Below are positions 20,384-30,012 of a stretch of 33,095 nt of DNA, piece after piece. The notes beneath the pieces were generated by a model. That model was not told where the DNA came from. It did not search any database and saw only the letters and a program-made list of their open reading frames with translations. The DNA lies in contig MSJH02000061.1 in the NCBI GenBank assembly GCA_001931875.2, forward strand, positions 1 through 33,095, read 5' to 3'. The translations under genes were made by a program, and so were the position numbers. Source of the stretch: Byssochlamys sp. IMV 00236. Its lineage: Eukaryota > Ascomycota > Eurotiomycetes > Eurotiales > Thermoascaceae. Position 1 is the stretch's first letter. Every line of letters starts with the position of its first letter.

Positions 20384-22424
20384 ATGCTTACCCACATAAA
20401 AGACTTTATTCGATTAAAGAAAGAAGAATATAGAACTAGACATATTAATAACACCATCAATCATAGTTCACATCAACAACGTCTCATGGAATCTCGCACT
20501 GTACCAAAACAACAAGCACTCAACGATATATTTGATCTACAGCGTAAGCAAAACAACAATACAGGTTATGCTACCGTACCAAGATCAGTCTCAGTAAAAG
20601 AAATTAAAAGAGCACCCAATGCAGCTGAAGAACTGGCAACGATGGTCATGGAACAGAATAATAAAAAAAGGAATCAATTGCCTCATAATGAATTCGATCG
20701 ATTCAAGCTTCTCAAAAAGATTGGAGAGTAAGATCAACATACTTTCTTGATGACGCATGCATATTCACATTGTTTATTATAGTGGTGCATTTTCAAACGT
20801 CTATGCTGCTCGAGATATAGTAACAGGCAAGAAAGTGGCGATTAAAGTAGCGCAAAAGCCAAAAGCTGAAAAAGTAAGCTTTTACTTTTTATTAAAAAGC
20901 ATGTGAAGAGTAATTCATTAATTAGAATAATGGTCATCGACACTTACATTCGAGTATCCAAAAGAAACCAAAGGCTACTGAGGTATATAATATAAATTTA
21001 TACTAGTTTATTGTTATTGATGATATCATCGTTTGCTAATGCTACTTCTTTTTGTTTTCGTTAGCGTGCTAGCATTCTAAAAGAAGTGCAGATCATGCGA
21101 AATATTCGACACCCAAATATAGTACAGCTCATTCATTATACGGAAACAAAGGACAATTATCTCCTTACTATGGAACTCTGTGAGGGTGGTGAGCTATTTC
21201 ACCAAATTGTTAAATTAACTTACTTCAGTGAAGAACTCTCCCGTCATGTCATAACCCAAGTAGCTGCTGCCGTAAAATACCTCCATGAAGAATGCGGCGT
21301 CGTACACAGGTTTGTTGTAGAAGAAAACAATAAAGTGAAAAAGCTAACCCCATCTGTTTTCTGCTTGTAGGGATATCAAGCCTGAAAATATCTTGTTTGA
21401 TCCGATACCCATTATACCCTCCAAGCATCGTAAACTTCGTCCGACAGACAATGAAAGCAAGATGGACGAAGGAGAATTCATCAAAGGCTACGGTGGTGGC
21501 GGCATCGGCCGAGTAAAACTGGCTGATTTTGGGCTTTCCAAAGTCATTTGGAACAATTCAACATTCACCCCTTGTGGTACCGTAGGTTATACTGCTCCAG
21601 AAATCGTATGCGATCAGCAATACTCCAAATCCGTTGACATGTGGGCCATTGGCTGTGTACTCTATACAATCCTATGTGGTTTCCCTCCGTTCTATGATGA
21701 ATCAATTCAAAGCTTAACAGATAAAGTTGCAAAGGGCGAATTTACTTTCCTGAGTCCTTGGTGGGATACGATAGGCCGCAGTGTGAAAGATTTGATACGT
21801 CATCTACTTTGTGTTGATTCTAAAAAGAGACTAACCATTGACGAATTCTTTAATCATCCTTGGATAACAGAGAAGGAAGAAGACATTAAACCAAGCACAG
21901 GTTTGCAGCCCTCTGCCCGTGAACAGATCCGACTGAACCAGTCGCACAAATATCATCCATACTGTCATGGAGAGCAAGAACTTACTCCTCCAAAGGATCA
22001 AGAAGATGACGCAGTTATGGTCGAAGCGCCCTATTCAACACCTGATGCTGCTACTCTGCGTGAAATATTTGACGTTACCTATGCCGTGCAAAGAATGGGC
22101 GAAGAGCAACCAGATGCAAAGCACCATCATCATCATAAGCAGGCTCATAAGGAGCAATCACTGAATAAAACAGTAGCTAATAAACATGTGCCAGTGCCAC
22201 AGACCCAGCAAAACCAACACTTACCCATTGCCCAGAAACTTGCACAGCATAGTCGAGGCGTGGCAAATCCAATTCATTATCAACACCAGCAACAACCCTA
22301 CCCTCACCAGTCTGGAGCAAGCCCTGTGGCAGCACCTACACTAGCACTGAATGAGTTCAAGCTGGACATGAATAAGGCGACCTTATTAAAAAATCGTAAA
22401 GGCATGATGAAGGCCCAAGTGTAA
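20384..22424 (+). CDS. Rck2/Srk1-type MAPK-activated Ser/Thr kinase (CAMK group)
   Basis: Five exons, 20384-20727, 20783-20873, 20926-20982, 21065-21309 and 21371-22424, join to 596 aa. Kinase landmarks: IGDGAFSNVY (across the first intron), VAIK, HRDIKPEN (across the fourth intron), LADFGLSK, CGTVGYTAPE and VDMWAIGCVLY. The insert between HRD and DFG (PSKHRK...DEGEFIKGYGGGGIGRVK) and FPPFYDESIQ...FLSPWWD are characteristic of Rck2/Srk1 kinases. The C-terminal LREIFDVTYAVQRM segment also fits, followed by His/Gln-rich low complexity. Known role: substrates of stress MAP kinases (Hog1/Sty1) that restrain translation and the cell cycle under stress. The third exon, 57 nt between beta-3 and helix C, is symmetric and may be alternatively used. 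The ATG at 20384 is preferred over 20303, which would add T-rich leader-coded residues. Confidence 0.92.
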
Positions 22425-22490
22425 ATTTCCTTTTGTGTATGTAATTATCGGTCATTAAAATTTGAAAGTGTTTGTTCATGCAAATGTCTT

Positions 22491-22491
<1 letters not shown>

Positions 22492-22522
<31 letters not shown>
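22492..22522 (+). repeat. Poly-T tract directly upstream of an ATG
   Basis: Thirty-one consecutive T residues end 8 nt before the ATG at 22531, between two closely spaced same-strand genes. It could be a promoter/leader pyrimidine tract, or on the other strand poly-A. The length is likely variable or imprecisely sequenced. Confidence 0.85.
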
Positions 22523-22529
<7 letters not shown>

Positions 22530-22530
22530 C

Positions 22531-23349
22531 ATGAATACTGAAGTAAGGGCACCTGGAGAAAAGTTTGATATAGAAGAACATTCACTGTCTCATTACATAG
22601 ATGCAAGGTATAAGCATACCCTTAGCCGTCATGAGCATTACTTATTTTCTTTCTTTTACAGTCAACTGGGATCTCGAGCTGTAGGCAATGACAATAGAAT
22701 GACAAAAGGCAATAAAAGCCCAGAACGTAGACGCAGCTCAATTTCAACTGCACATATAGAGTCTTCTCTTGTTGATCCTTCTAATGAATACGCCATATTC
22801 GCATACGATCAATTTGCTGCTTTTTGTGCTGACCTTTTATTGATAAAGCCAGTCATTGACGACACTGTCACATCATTTGCGACAAATGTACTCACAATCA
22901 TAGCATCACCCACATTTGATTTGGATATGCAAGAACTAAAAAGACGTATAGAACAGTTACTGCCGCCAGTGTCTTCTGTGACAGATGAAGGTCCAAAATA
23001 CAAGTATTGTCGAGGTGCACAGCTAGCATGGTTAGACTTTGAACAGCTCTACAACATGGCTGAGCGAGTTGTAAACTGCAGTAAGGCTGGTAGTGGGTTA
23101 ACAATAGTTGATGAAGACGGCGGTGAGGAAGAAGATGAAAGTATTGAAACGCGCGATCAAACAAGACGGATGAGTGTGAAAGGAGACGTTCAGTATATTC
23201 ATCACCCAGTTACCACACAAATCACAATGCGACAAACTAGAGAAGATGCTTATCCTAATTTTGTTGAGCATAACCGAGAAGATATGCCTCCTGATATGCA
23301 ATATGATAAAGATATAACCCCGTTTGATAGCGAAGATGAAAATGTATAG
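22531..23349 (+). CDS. Conserved-looking hypothetical protein downstream of the kinase
   Basis: The open frame 22531-23349 encodes 272 aa unspliced, but 22608-22661 has all intron features (GTATAAGC donor, T-rich tract, TTTTACAG acceptor). Its 54-nt length is a multiple of three with no stop, so it splices to 254 aa or can be retained. The N terminus is polar with a basic Ser patch (PERRRSSIS). A compact helical core follows (AIFAYDQFAAFCADLLLIKP, TSFATNVLTIIASPTFDLDM, AWLDFEQLYNMAERVV), then an acidic tail (EDGGEEEDESIE). I do not recognise the family; the core reads like a conserved helical domain, not random sequence. The gene starts 106 nt after the kinase stop, unusually tight. Confidence 0.65.
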   Translation: MNTEVRAPGEKFDIEEHSLSHYIDARYKHTLSRHEHYLFSFFYSQLGSRAVGNDNRMTKGNKSPERRRSSISTAHIESSLVDPSNEYAIFAYDQFAAFCADLLLIKPVIDDTVTSFATNVLTIIASPTFDLDMQELKRRIEQLLPPVSSVTDEGPKYKYCRGAQLAWLDFEQLYNMAERVVNCSKAGSGLTIVDEDGGEEEDESIETRDQTRRMSVKGDVQYIHHPVTTQITMRQTREDAYPNFVEHNREDMPPDMQYDKDITPFDSEDENV

Positions 23350-25304
23350 TAATAAAGGTTCATTGTGATCGATCTATTGTTTTTTTGTTTTTTGTTTTTT
23401 TATTCTATTCAGCTATAAGACACAGTCGCTCCATCGTCAATTGAACGGCTTTTGAAGGTAGCAGCCCGACTTTGTTTGACCCAAAAAAGAAAAAAATTGA
23501 CTTGGCTGCTTTGTTCTCTACAAAAACGACCGTGAAAGTATATTTGACAAAGAAGGAAGAAAAGCAACAAATCAGCCATTAAGGAAAAGTTTGACTGATT
23601 TACAAAAGTATATCAAAAACCATATTCAATCAGAACCTCCTGCTTCTTGTGATGCCATAAGAAGGAAGCTTCTTCCGAAATGGAGAGGTCTATTCAATAA
23701 AATGTTTGTATTGTATCTCAGAGAAGATTTTCACGATCACAAAGCGGTATACAAGTTTATATCAAATTAAGAACACTGGATCACTTACCAAATATTTGTA
23801 CGCCCAGTTATTAAGGAAGCGCACTACAAGTGGTCGTGTTGAGCGTAAAATATTATACGCTGTATAAGGGGAGGATAGTGTAGTGGTGTAAAAATGCGTA
23901 ATTGGCAAATACAGCTTTGCACCGACATTATGTATGAAGCCTTTTTAGCGCACAATATTAACAATTATCAAAACAGATACTAGAGTTAATCAATGAGCTG
24001 AAGTCGAATGTCTTTTAAATCAAAGAATGTTCCTCAGGGTTATGGCCGTGCGTACAGTGTTGCCGGCGTCTTAAGTATAATAAGATAATTATTTGTAACA
24101 ACAAATAATATACAGTCTTCTTCCATCAAAACCCCCCTTTTTTCTCTTTTACGCACTCTATCTACATTTTTAAAGACGAACTATTGAAAGGGCTTTGTAA
24201 TTGCTATTTGATCCAAAAGGAAAGCATAGCTCGGGTATAACACATATCATGAGTACCGCCATTTGGCACTGGTGGCACTGTATCACCTTTTTTATTGTTA
24301 AAAAAGGAGTAAAGAAATGGACATGGCAGTGGCTCGATCTTGGCGCTTCGCCCAGTCTGTGCGAATTGCAACATGTGTACTTTTGCTTCTTTAGCGATTC
24401 TACAGCAAAGTAACTTTGTCTAATCATCAGCTTTCCATGTCAAACTCTAAAGTATTGAATAAGGTTTTAAAAAATCGTTCGAGTAGCTTTATACAAGATT
24501 TTGTCGTGTTAATATAAAAAGTTGTTTACATTTAAAAAACAATAACGGAACACAAAAGGTTGATCAAATGACGAAAGACTTGTTACCTCAAAGCGGTCTT
24601 GTAAACTTCTTTTTAAACGATGTAAGGAATGAGTTGAAGGGTTTACACATGGATTTGCTTTATAATTAAAGAATTGTGGTCGTAGCAATAGTCGAAATTG
24701 CCCTCAAGTTTGTTTTTTGTCAATTCTTTGTTAAATGGGTTCCTGGGAACAACTGTCATTTTATCGGCAATAGAAAACATCGGCCTTTCTTCTTGAAAGA
24801 GTAAATGACAGCATACAAGTGTAGATGAAATTGTGAGTATTTAACTTTTACCTGCAGAGACAGTTATAAAGTAAATTCTAATACTTTTTTGTTCTATTTC
24901 TCTTTCTTTTTCTTTCTTTTTTATTTCTTTCTTTTTTTTTGAGCGGAAAGCTCATTGAAATGGAAAGTTGTGCCACATTATAAAGGGGGGAGGGAATAAA
25001 AAGGGTTTATCTTTATTACTTGTACCTTCGGAAACGAATTATTAGATAGCCAATTTCTAAATGTTTTGAGAAAACTTAGGGCAGTGTATAATTGGAGGCA
25101 TCTTTTACTTCGTTATTAATTGTCTGCACAGTCTGATAGGTGTATTGAGTCTTGATCTTCTCGTCTTGCTTCCATTAGGGACTTGTCTGTGAACAAGAGA
25201 TAAAAATACTTGAGCAAAGAGATTTTTTACCATATAGTAATTTAAGTTGAATTCACTGGTTTGCTCCATTTCATTCGTAAAGATAGACTTTCAAATAAGT
25301 ACAT
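23350..25304. other. Intergenic with repeat relic; no intact gene
   Basis: Apart from repeat copy B (23417-23687) and its decayed extension to about 23872, the interval is AT-rich and non-coding. Frames at 24201-24413 (plus) and 24170-24427 (minus) overlap each other without domain content. A 33-codon frame starting near 24568 is too short to support. Confidence 0.5.
23417..23687 (+). repeat. Dispersed repeat copy B (inverted relative to 11515-11798)
   Basis: It matches copy A on the opposite strand with a near-identical 150-nt core. The coding frame is broken here: the peptide SRSIVN is followed by a stop, and later segments fall in different frames. Downstream, 23688-23872 holds further decayed protein-like sequence not present in copy A (KYLYAQLLRKRTTSGRVERK), so copy B preserves more of the parent gene's 3' part. 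The parent family is unknown. Confidence 0.8.
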
Positions 25305-25499
25305 ATGCGTCATTATGTTGTTAATAACGCTTACGAATTCGTACGATGGCTTTACGAACTCAGGTTTCCAAATGTCTTTAATGCTCGTTTTTATCGTTAT
25401 AACGCGTTTTGTGTACTTGTGTATAAAAAGATACTGTTAGAAAAAGAGCCTGAAGAAGTAAATCCAATAATAAAGATGTTGTTACTAAAGTATTCGTGA
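25305..25499 (+). CDS. Small hypothetical ORF (doubtful)
   Basis: A 64-codon frame with protein-like composition (RWLYELRFPNVFNARFYRYN, KEPEEVNPIIKMLLLKYS) and no low complexity, in otherwise empty sequence. It could be a fragment of a decayed gene or an exon of an unseen one. No domain recognised. Confidence 0.25.
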   Translation: MRHYVVNNAYEFVRWLYELRFPNVFNARFYRYNAFCVLVYKKILLEKEPEEVNPIIKMLLLKYS

Positions 25500-26094
25500 G
25501 CTTCTTAAAATGTGTATAGAAAAAAGAAGGAGTAAACTATTATATTCATTGGCCACATTGTCATAAGAAGACATTATCAGGACAGACTGAAAGGTGAAAA
25601 ACTGACAATATTATCAATCTATCAAAGAAATAGATATATTGCAACTTACATAGTAAGGGAGTAAAGACATATGTCAGCTCTTAATGACAACATCAGAATT
25701 TTATACATTATGACAATGCTCACAGGATATATTAACGAGTCTCTTGAAGAATGTCTAATAATATAATCAAGGTCTTATTTGAGGGGCTGCAATGATATCA
25801 ACATCCAAATATCTACTTGATCAATCGACCGGAGATCTCTTGGTTCCCGTACACAAGGATATGTCTGTTTCCTTTCTTGAGGTACATAACAAATTCCCAT
25901 ATATGGTAAATGCGTGTATCACTTTCTCTTCTACAGTTTGCCGCCCTATACTTAGTATCACATGTACTAATGTCAACAAAGAAAAAAAAGGAGTTGTATT
26001 ATGTTTATTTTTTATTATCGCTAAAAAAAAAGTTTAAAAAAGGTGCCCTTGTTGGCTTTTTCTTTATTTTCTTTTCTTTTTTTCACAAAACACA
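25500..26094. other. Intergenic, upstream of the Kin4-like kinase
   Basis: An ATG-initiated frame at 25792-26037 begins with plausible protein sequence (MISTSKYLLDQSTGDLLVPV) and meets a GTACAT/CTACAG intron-like pair, but no continuing gene could be built. The T-rich stretch 26060-26082 is the kinase leader. Confidence 0.4.
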
Positions 26095-28729
26095 ATGTCT
26101 GTTATAGTAACTAGATCCTGCGATATAATTCGCCATGGTAACCATTTTTCTTTGACATCACTACTGTCATTATTTATTCCTTTTTTTTTTTTTTTATTAG
26201 ACGCAAACCATGAGGCTATCGTTGACATAAAACGAAAGAAAATTCCTCGATTAGGCCCATTTTTATTATTAAAGACATTAGGTGTAGGCGAGTTTGGTAA
26301 AGTAAAGATGGGAAAACATATAGAAACAGATCAAAAGGTTTATTTCAATCATGTCCAATATCATCACATGGGGTTTTAACTCGAGTCTTTTTAGGTAGCT
26401 GTCAAACTTGTAAGAAAAGACCACATCGATTCCTCGAGCCAATTAGAAAAGATACGCATGGAAATTGAAATATTAAGAGTAAATAAGGCAACAGATGAAA
26501 TAGAGAGACCTGTAGTTCTGACGTACTTTATGTATAGACTTTGAATCATCCATACATAGTCAAGTTATTAACTGTAAATGAGACTGATGCCTGCATAGGC
26601 ATAGTTTTGGAATATGCTGAAGGTACCCGTCATTCTATCCAGGGGAAGACGTCATTCAATTATTAATTGCACGTTGTTATATAGGTGGCGAATTATTTGA
26701 GTATATTTATAGACAAAAGTATCTGCAGGAAGCTGAAGCATGTCGACTTTTTGCTCAATTGATAAGCAGTATTTACTACATGCATGAGAAGAACATCGTT
26801 CATCGTGATTTAAAGCTAGTAAATGCTCTTTTGTGCTCTTTTTGCCTGCATTCACTTACTTTTAAACATTATAGGAAAATATATTACTAGATGCTCAAGG
26901 CAATCTTATTGTTACAGATTTTGGATTCGCCAACCAGTTCTCGCCAATTACAGGTGATTTGATGTCCACATCTTGTGGTTCTCCTTGCTATGCTGCCCCT
27001 GAACTTGTCATGACAGGAAATTTATACTCGGGAAGAGCAACAGATATCTGGTCTAGTGGCGTCATTCTTTATGCCATGCTGTGTGGTTATCTGCCATTTG
27101 ATGATGATATCAAGAATCCAAATGATAACGTTGGTCGCCTTTATCGATACATCATGGTCAACAAACCCAAGTATCCTCATCGTCTATCTGATGACGCCAA
27201 GGATATAATTGGAAAAATGCTCGTGCCAGATCCAAGCAAGCGATCTAAAATTGAAGAAATCATGGCGCATCCTTGGTTATACGAATACGCCGATCTATTC
27301 TCTAAATCAATAGAAGAGCTCGAGATGGAAGCTCAATTGGTCAAGCAAATACTCTTGAGACATACCTTGTCTCCTGAACCTAGTCATGGCAATAGCGAAT
27401 ACTGCTCAAGTTGCTGCGAGAGTAGAGTATCAGACATTAGCTCTTCATCTTCTTCTCTTGCGTCGTCTTCTTACTCATATAAAGCCAAAAATGAAATTGG
27501 CATTGGAACTATTCAAGAACCTACAGAAAAAGTCAATATTGAAGATCCTATAAAAGATGATCTGCAGGAGGAAGAACAGCTATCGCAGCAGCAAAAAGAC
27601 CAAGTTATAGACAGCAGCGATGATGGCCATGTTATATCTCAGACATCGAGTAAAAAGGAATCCGAGCCTATAGAAATAGTAGAGGAATACCAAATAAAAC
27701 AAGAAGATGAGATAGAAGATGAAATCATACCGATAGCTCCAATTCGTCATGATAACAACTCAGTACATGCGATACAAGTGCTTCCTACAAACGATCAGAC
27801 AGGAGTAACAACACCTTATGTAGAATCTGAGAATTTAAACGTACAGAAACAGTCGCCACTAAATAAAACAAGCAACACCAATGTCAAATCAAGTGTACAA
27901 GTAGAACAAACAAACAATAAACCAAATCCAGGAAATACATCGCTTAGAGCAAAATTTTTCTCAAGTGTGCGTATCCGTCCTCAAAAGCAGTCGAAAACCA
28001 CCAAACAAGACAAGAAAAACGATGTGAACAAAGAAAAGACGATCAAACCAAAGAATAAACGAAATTCATGGCAAGCGCTTATGCATCATGATCATTCTAT
28101 TGAGGTTCCTGCACCAACCCCACAACAAACAAAAAGCACTGGCTTCATATCCTGGCTGAAGAATAAGGCTCATCATAAGAACAGTAAGTTTTTATTAATT
28201 GAAGTTGATTTTTATTAATCTTATTTTATAAGAACATTGCGACACTTCAAGAGATGTGAGTTCCTCACTTATACCTAATTACTCAGGCTCTTTCTCTAGC
28301 AAGAGTGTCACACCGTCTACTTTCACGGATCTAAGAGTATATACAGGCGCATTGAATCAATCAGCGCTTACCTCCAAGTCACCAATGGAGGCGTTGCTAG
28401 AGATTACAAAAATATTGGTAATCTTGGGTATTGACGTAGAAAATGACGGAGGATACAAGTTGATGTGCACCAGACGAGCATCAAGTAGTGCAGCCATCTA
28501 TGGTCACTCAGAGATTGATTCAGGGGAACAAGTCCAATTCGTCATCGAAATCTGTAGTCTTAAAGATGTATTTGGTCTGTTTTGTATAGATATCCAGCCT
28601 TTGAACAGCGATAATGTGTATCAATTTATTGGACAAAAGTTATTAGATCTACTGCATCTGGGAGGAACTATGAAGGGTGCAGGATATCATGAAGCTATTC
28701 TTCAATACAATGCCTCCAACTCCAAATGA
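26095..28729 (+). CDS. Kin4/Ppk1-like Ser/Thr kinase with C-terminal KA1-like domain
   Basis: Seven exons, 26095-26137, 26201-26337, 26395-26478, 26538-26622, 26685-26818, 26875-28183 and 28233-28729, join to 762 aa. Kinase motifs: [22 protein letters not shown] (intron after LKL), [18 protein letters not shown] and [14 protein letters not shown]. The activation segment and [20 protein letters not shown] are close to the CAMKL-group Kin4/Ppk1 kinases, which in budding yeast act in the spindle-position checkpoint. A long acidic/Ser-rich linker follows. The last ~115 residues ([46 protein letters not shown]) resemble a KA1 membrane-binding/autoinhibitory domain. Retaining the last intron would add an early stop and remove this domain. 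No upstream neighbour shares a promoter. Confidence 0.88.
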
Positions 28730-30012
28730 TGATTATTTTAAGTTTTGGGAATAAAAAGAGTTGTGTATAGTTTGGTTTAAATATCTGAAATTTCATCACA
28801 TTCAAAAGCTTTGAATATCTTTGTAATGAAGTAAATCATCAAAATAAATTCAGGTAACTGCTTCATTACAATAGCATTTTACTTGAATCCCATATATATT
28901 GGAAGCTGTATTTCCCATCAACTAATCTAAAACTATTTTATCATACTCTTCACTAGAGCTAACTGGACAAACGCTGTTTGATACTTTTTTGAGGCACATT
29001 AGGAGTCTTTTTTCACTGCACTCAATGGTTTGCTGGGTAAAGGCGATTTTTATCAGTGTGCGAATAATTTGTGAATAAAGTGTAAACAGACGTAACTGAT
29101 ACGAAACTAGTCATTTTAGAACAATGCCAAAAAAAAAGCGATGATAGAGCTTTACTAGATGATGACAAACTATCTTATGAGGTTATTCATGTCATTATTA
29201 CTTTAAATAGCTTTATTCCAAGCCCCTCTTTAGCCTCTCTCACATCAGGATATTGAAGACTGGGCGTTTACTGATACTAAACAGAGAGCCTCTTTATGAA
29301 TTTATGTGAAACATGTACGTTAAAACGATAACTTTCCCATGGCATGACAAACTATATTTTTAACCGGTATAGTTTTCTGTATTTTCTTTTTTTTTAACAT
29401 TCTGGCAAAATAATTAAGAGAGTAGCTAATTGTATAAAGGCATAAACAGTTCAAAGCAGTCCTTTTCTTAGATGAGTACATAATTGACATTTCTTTTTCC
29501 CTTTTTTACATATGTTTGCGTGATGTGATGTTGACATACCATCGAAGGGTATTTATTCCGAGGATAAGGGACCAAGGATATCGTCTCTGAAAGCTATCCG
29601 CGGAATTGATTCTCCTCTTCCATGTGCCTAGTGCTCGTATCAAATACGGACTAAGCTGTGCAACACCACGGACGCGGCTAGATTCCATTATTTCAAAAGG
29701 TGACACTGGTGTAATTATTGGCATGACAATGGCCAACCATGTCTGGCAGATCAAGAAATTGGCATGATATTAAAATAACTTAAAGTTAAGCTTAGAATCC
29801 AATATACTAACAGAAATAAAAGAGGGAGAAGAATAGCAAGGGGAATGGTGTCATATCCATATGGAAAGTTGAAGGTTATTTGATAACTCGTTTGCGGCAG
29901 TTAAAATATGCTTTATTTAGCAACTTTCTATTTTTTTTGAAAATCCTCGCTTATAAAAAAAGTAACAGAGAAAAGATATCAATTCTTTTTTCATAATCCC
30001 CTCCTTTCCTTC
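28730..30012. other. Intergenic, kinase to zinc-cluster factor
   Basis: About 1.3 kb. Most is AT-rich and featureless. A more GC-balanced island at about 29506-29754 has an open minus-strand frame of 82 codons (RVRGVAQLSPYLIRALGTWK) whose identity I cannot establish; it may be a remnant of a gene or element. Confidence 0.45.

Noticed and set aside
24170..24427. Overlapping open frames on both strands
   Set aside because: They overlap each other, lack domains and have no supporting promoter or intron structure.
25792..26037. An 81-codon frame upstream of the Kin4-like kinase as a separate gene
   Set aside because: The first 30 residues look protein-like, but the rest is low-complexity and no exon join continues it.
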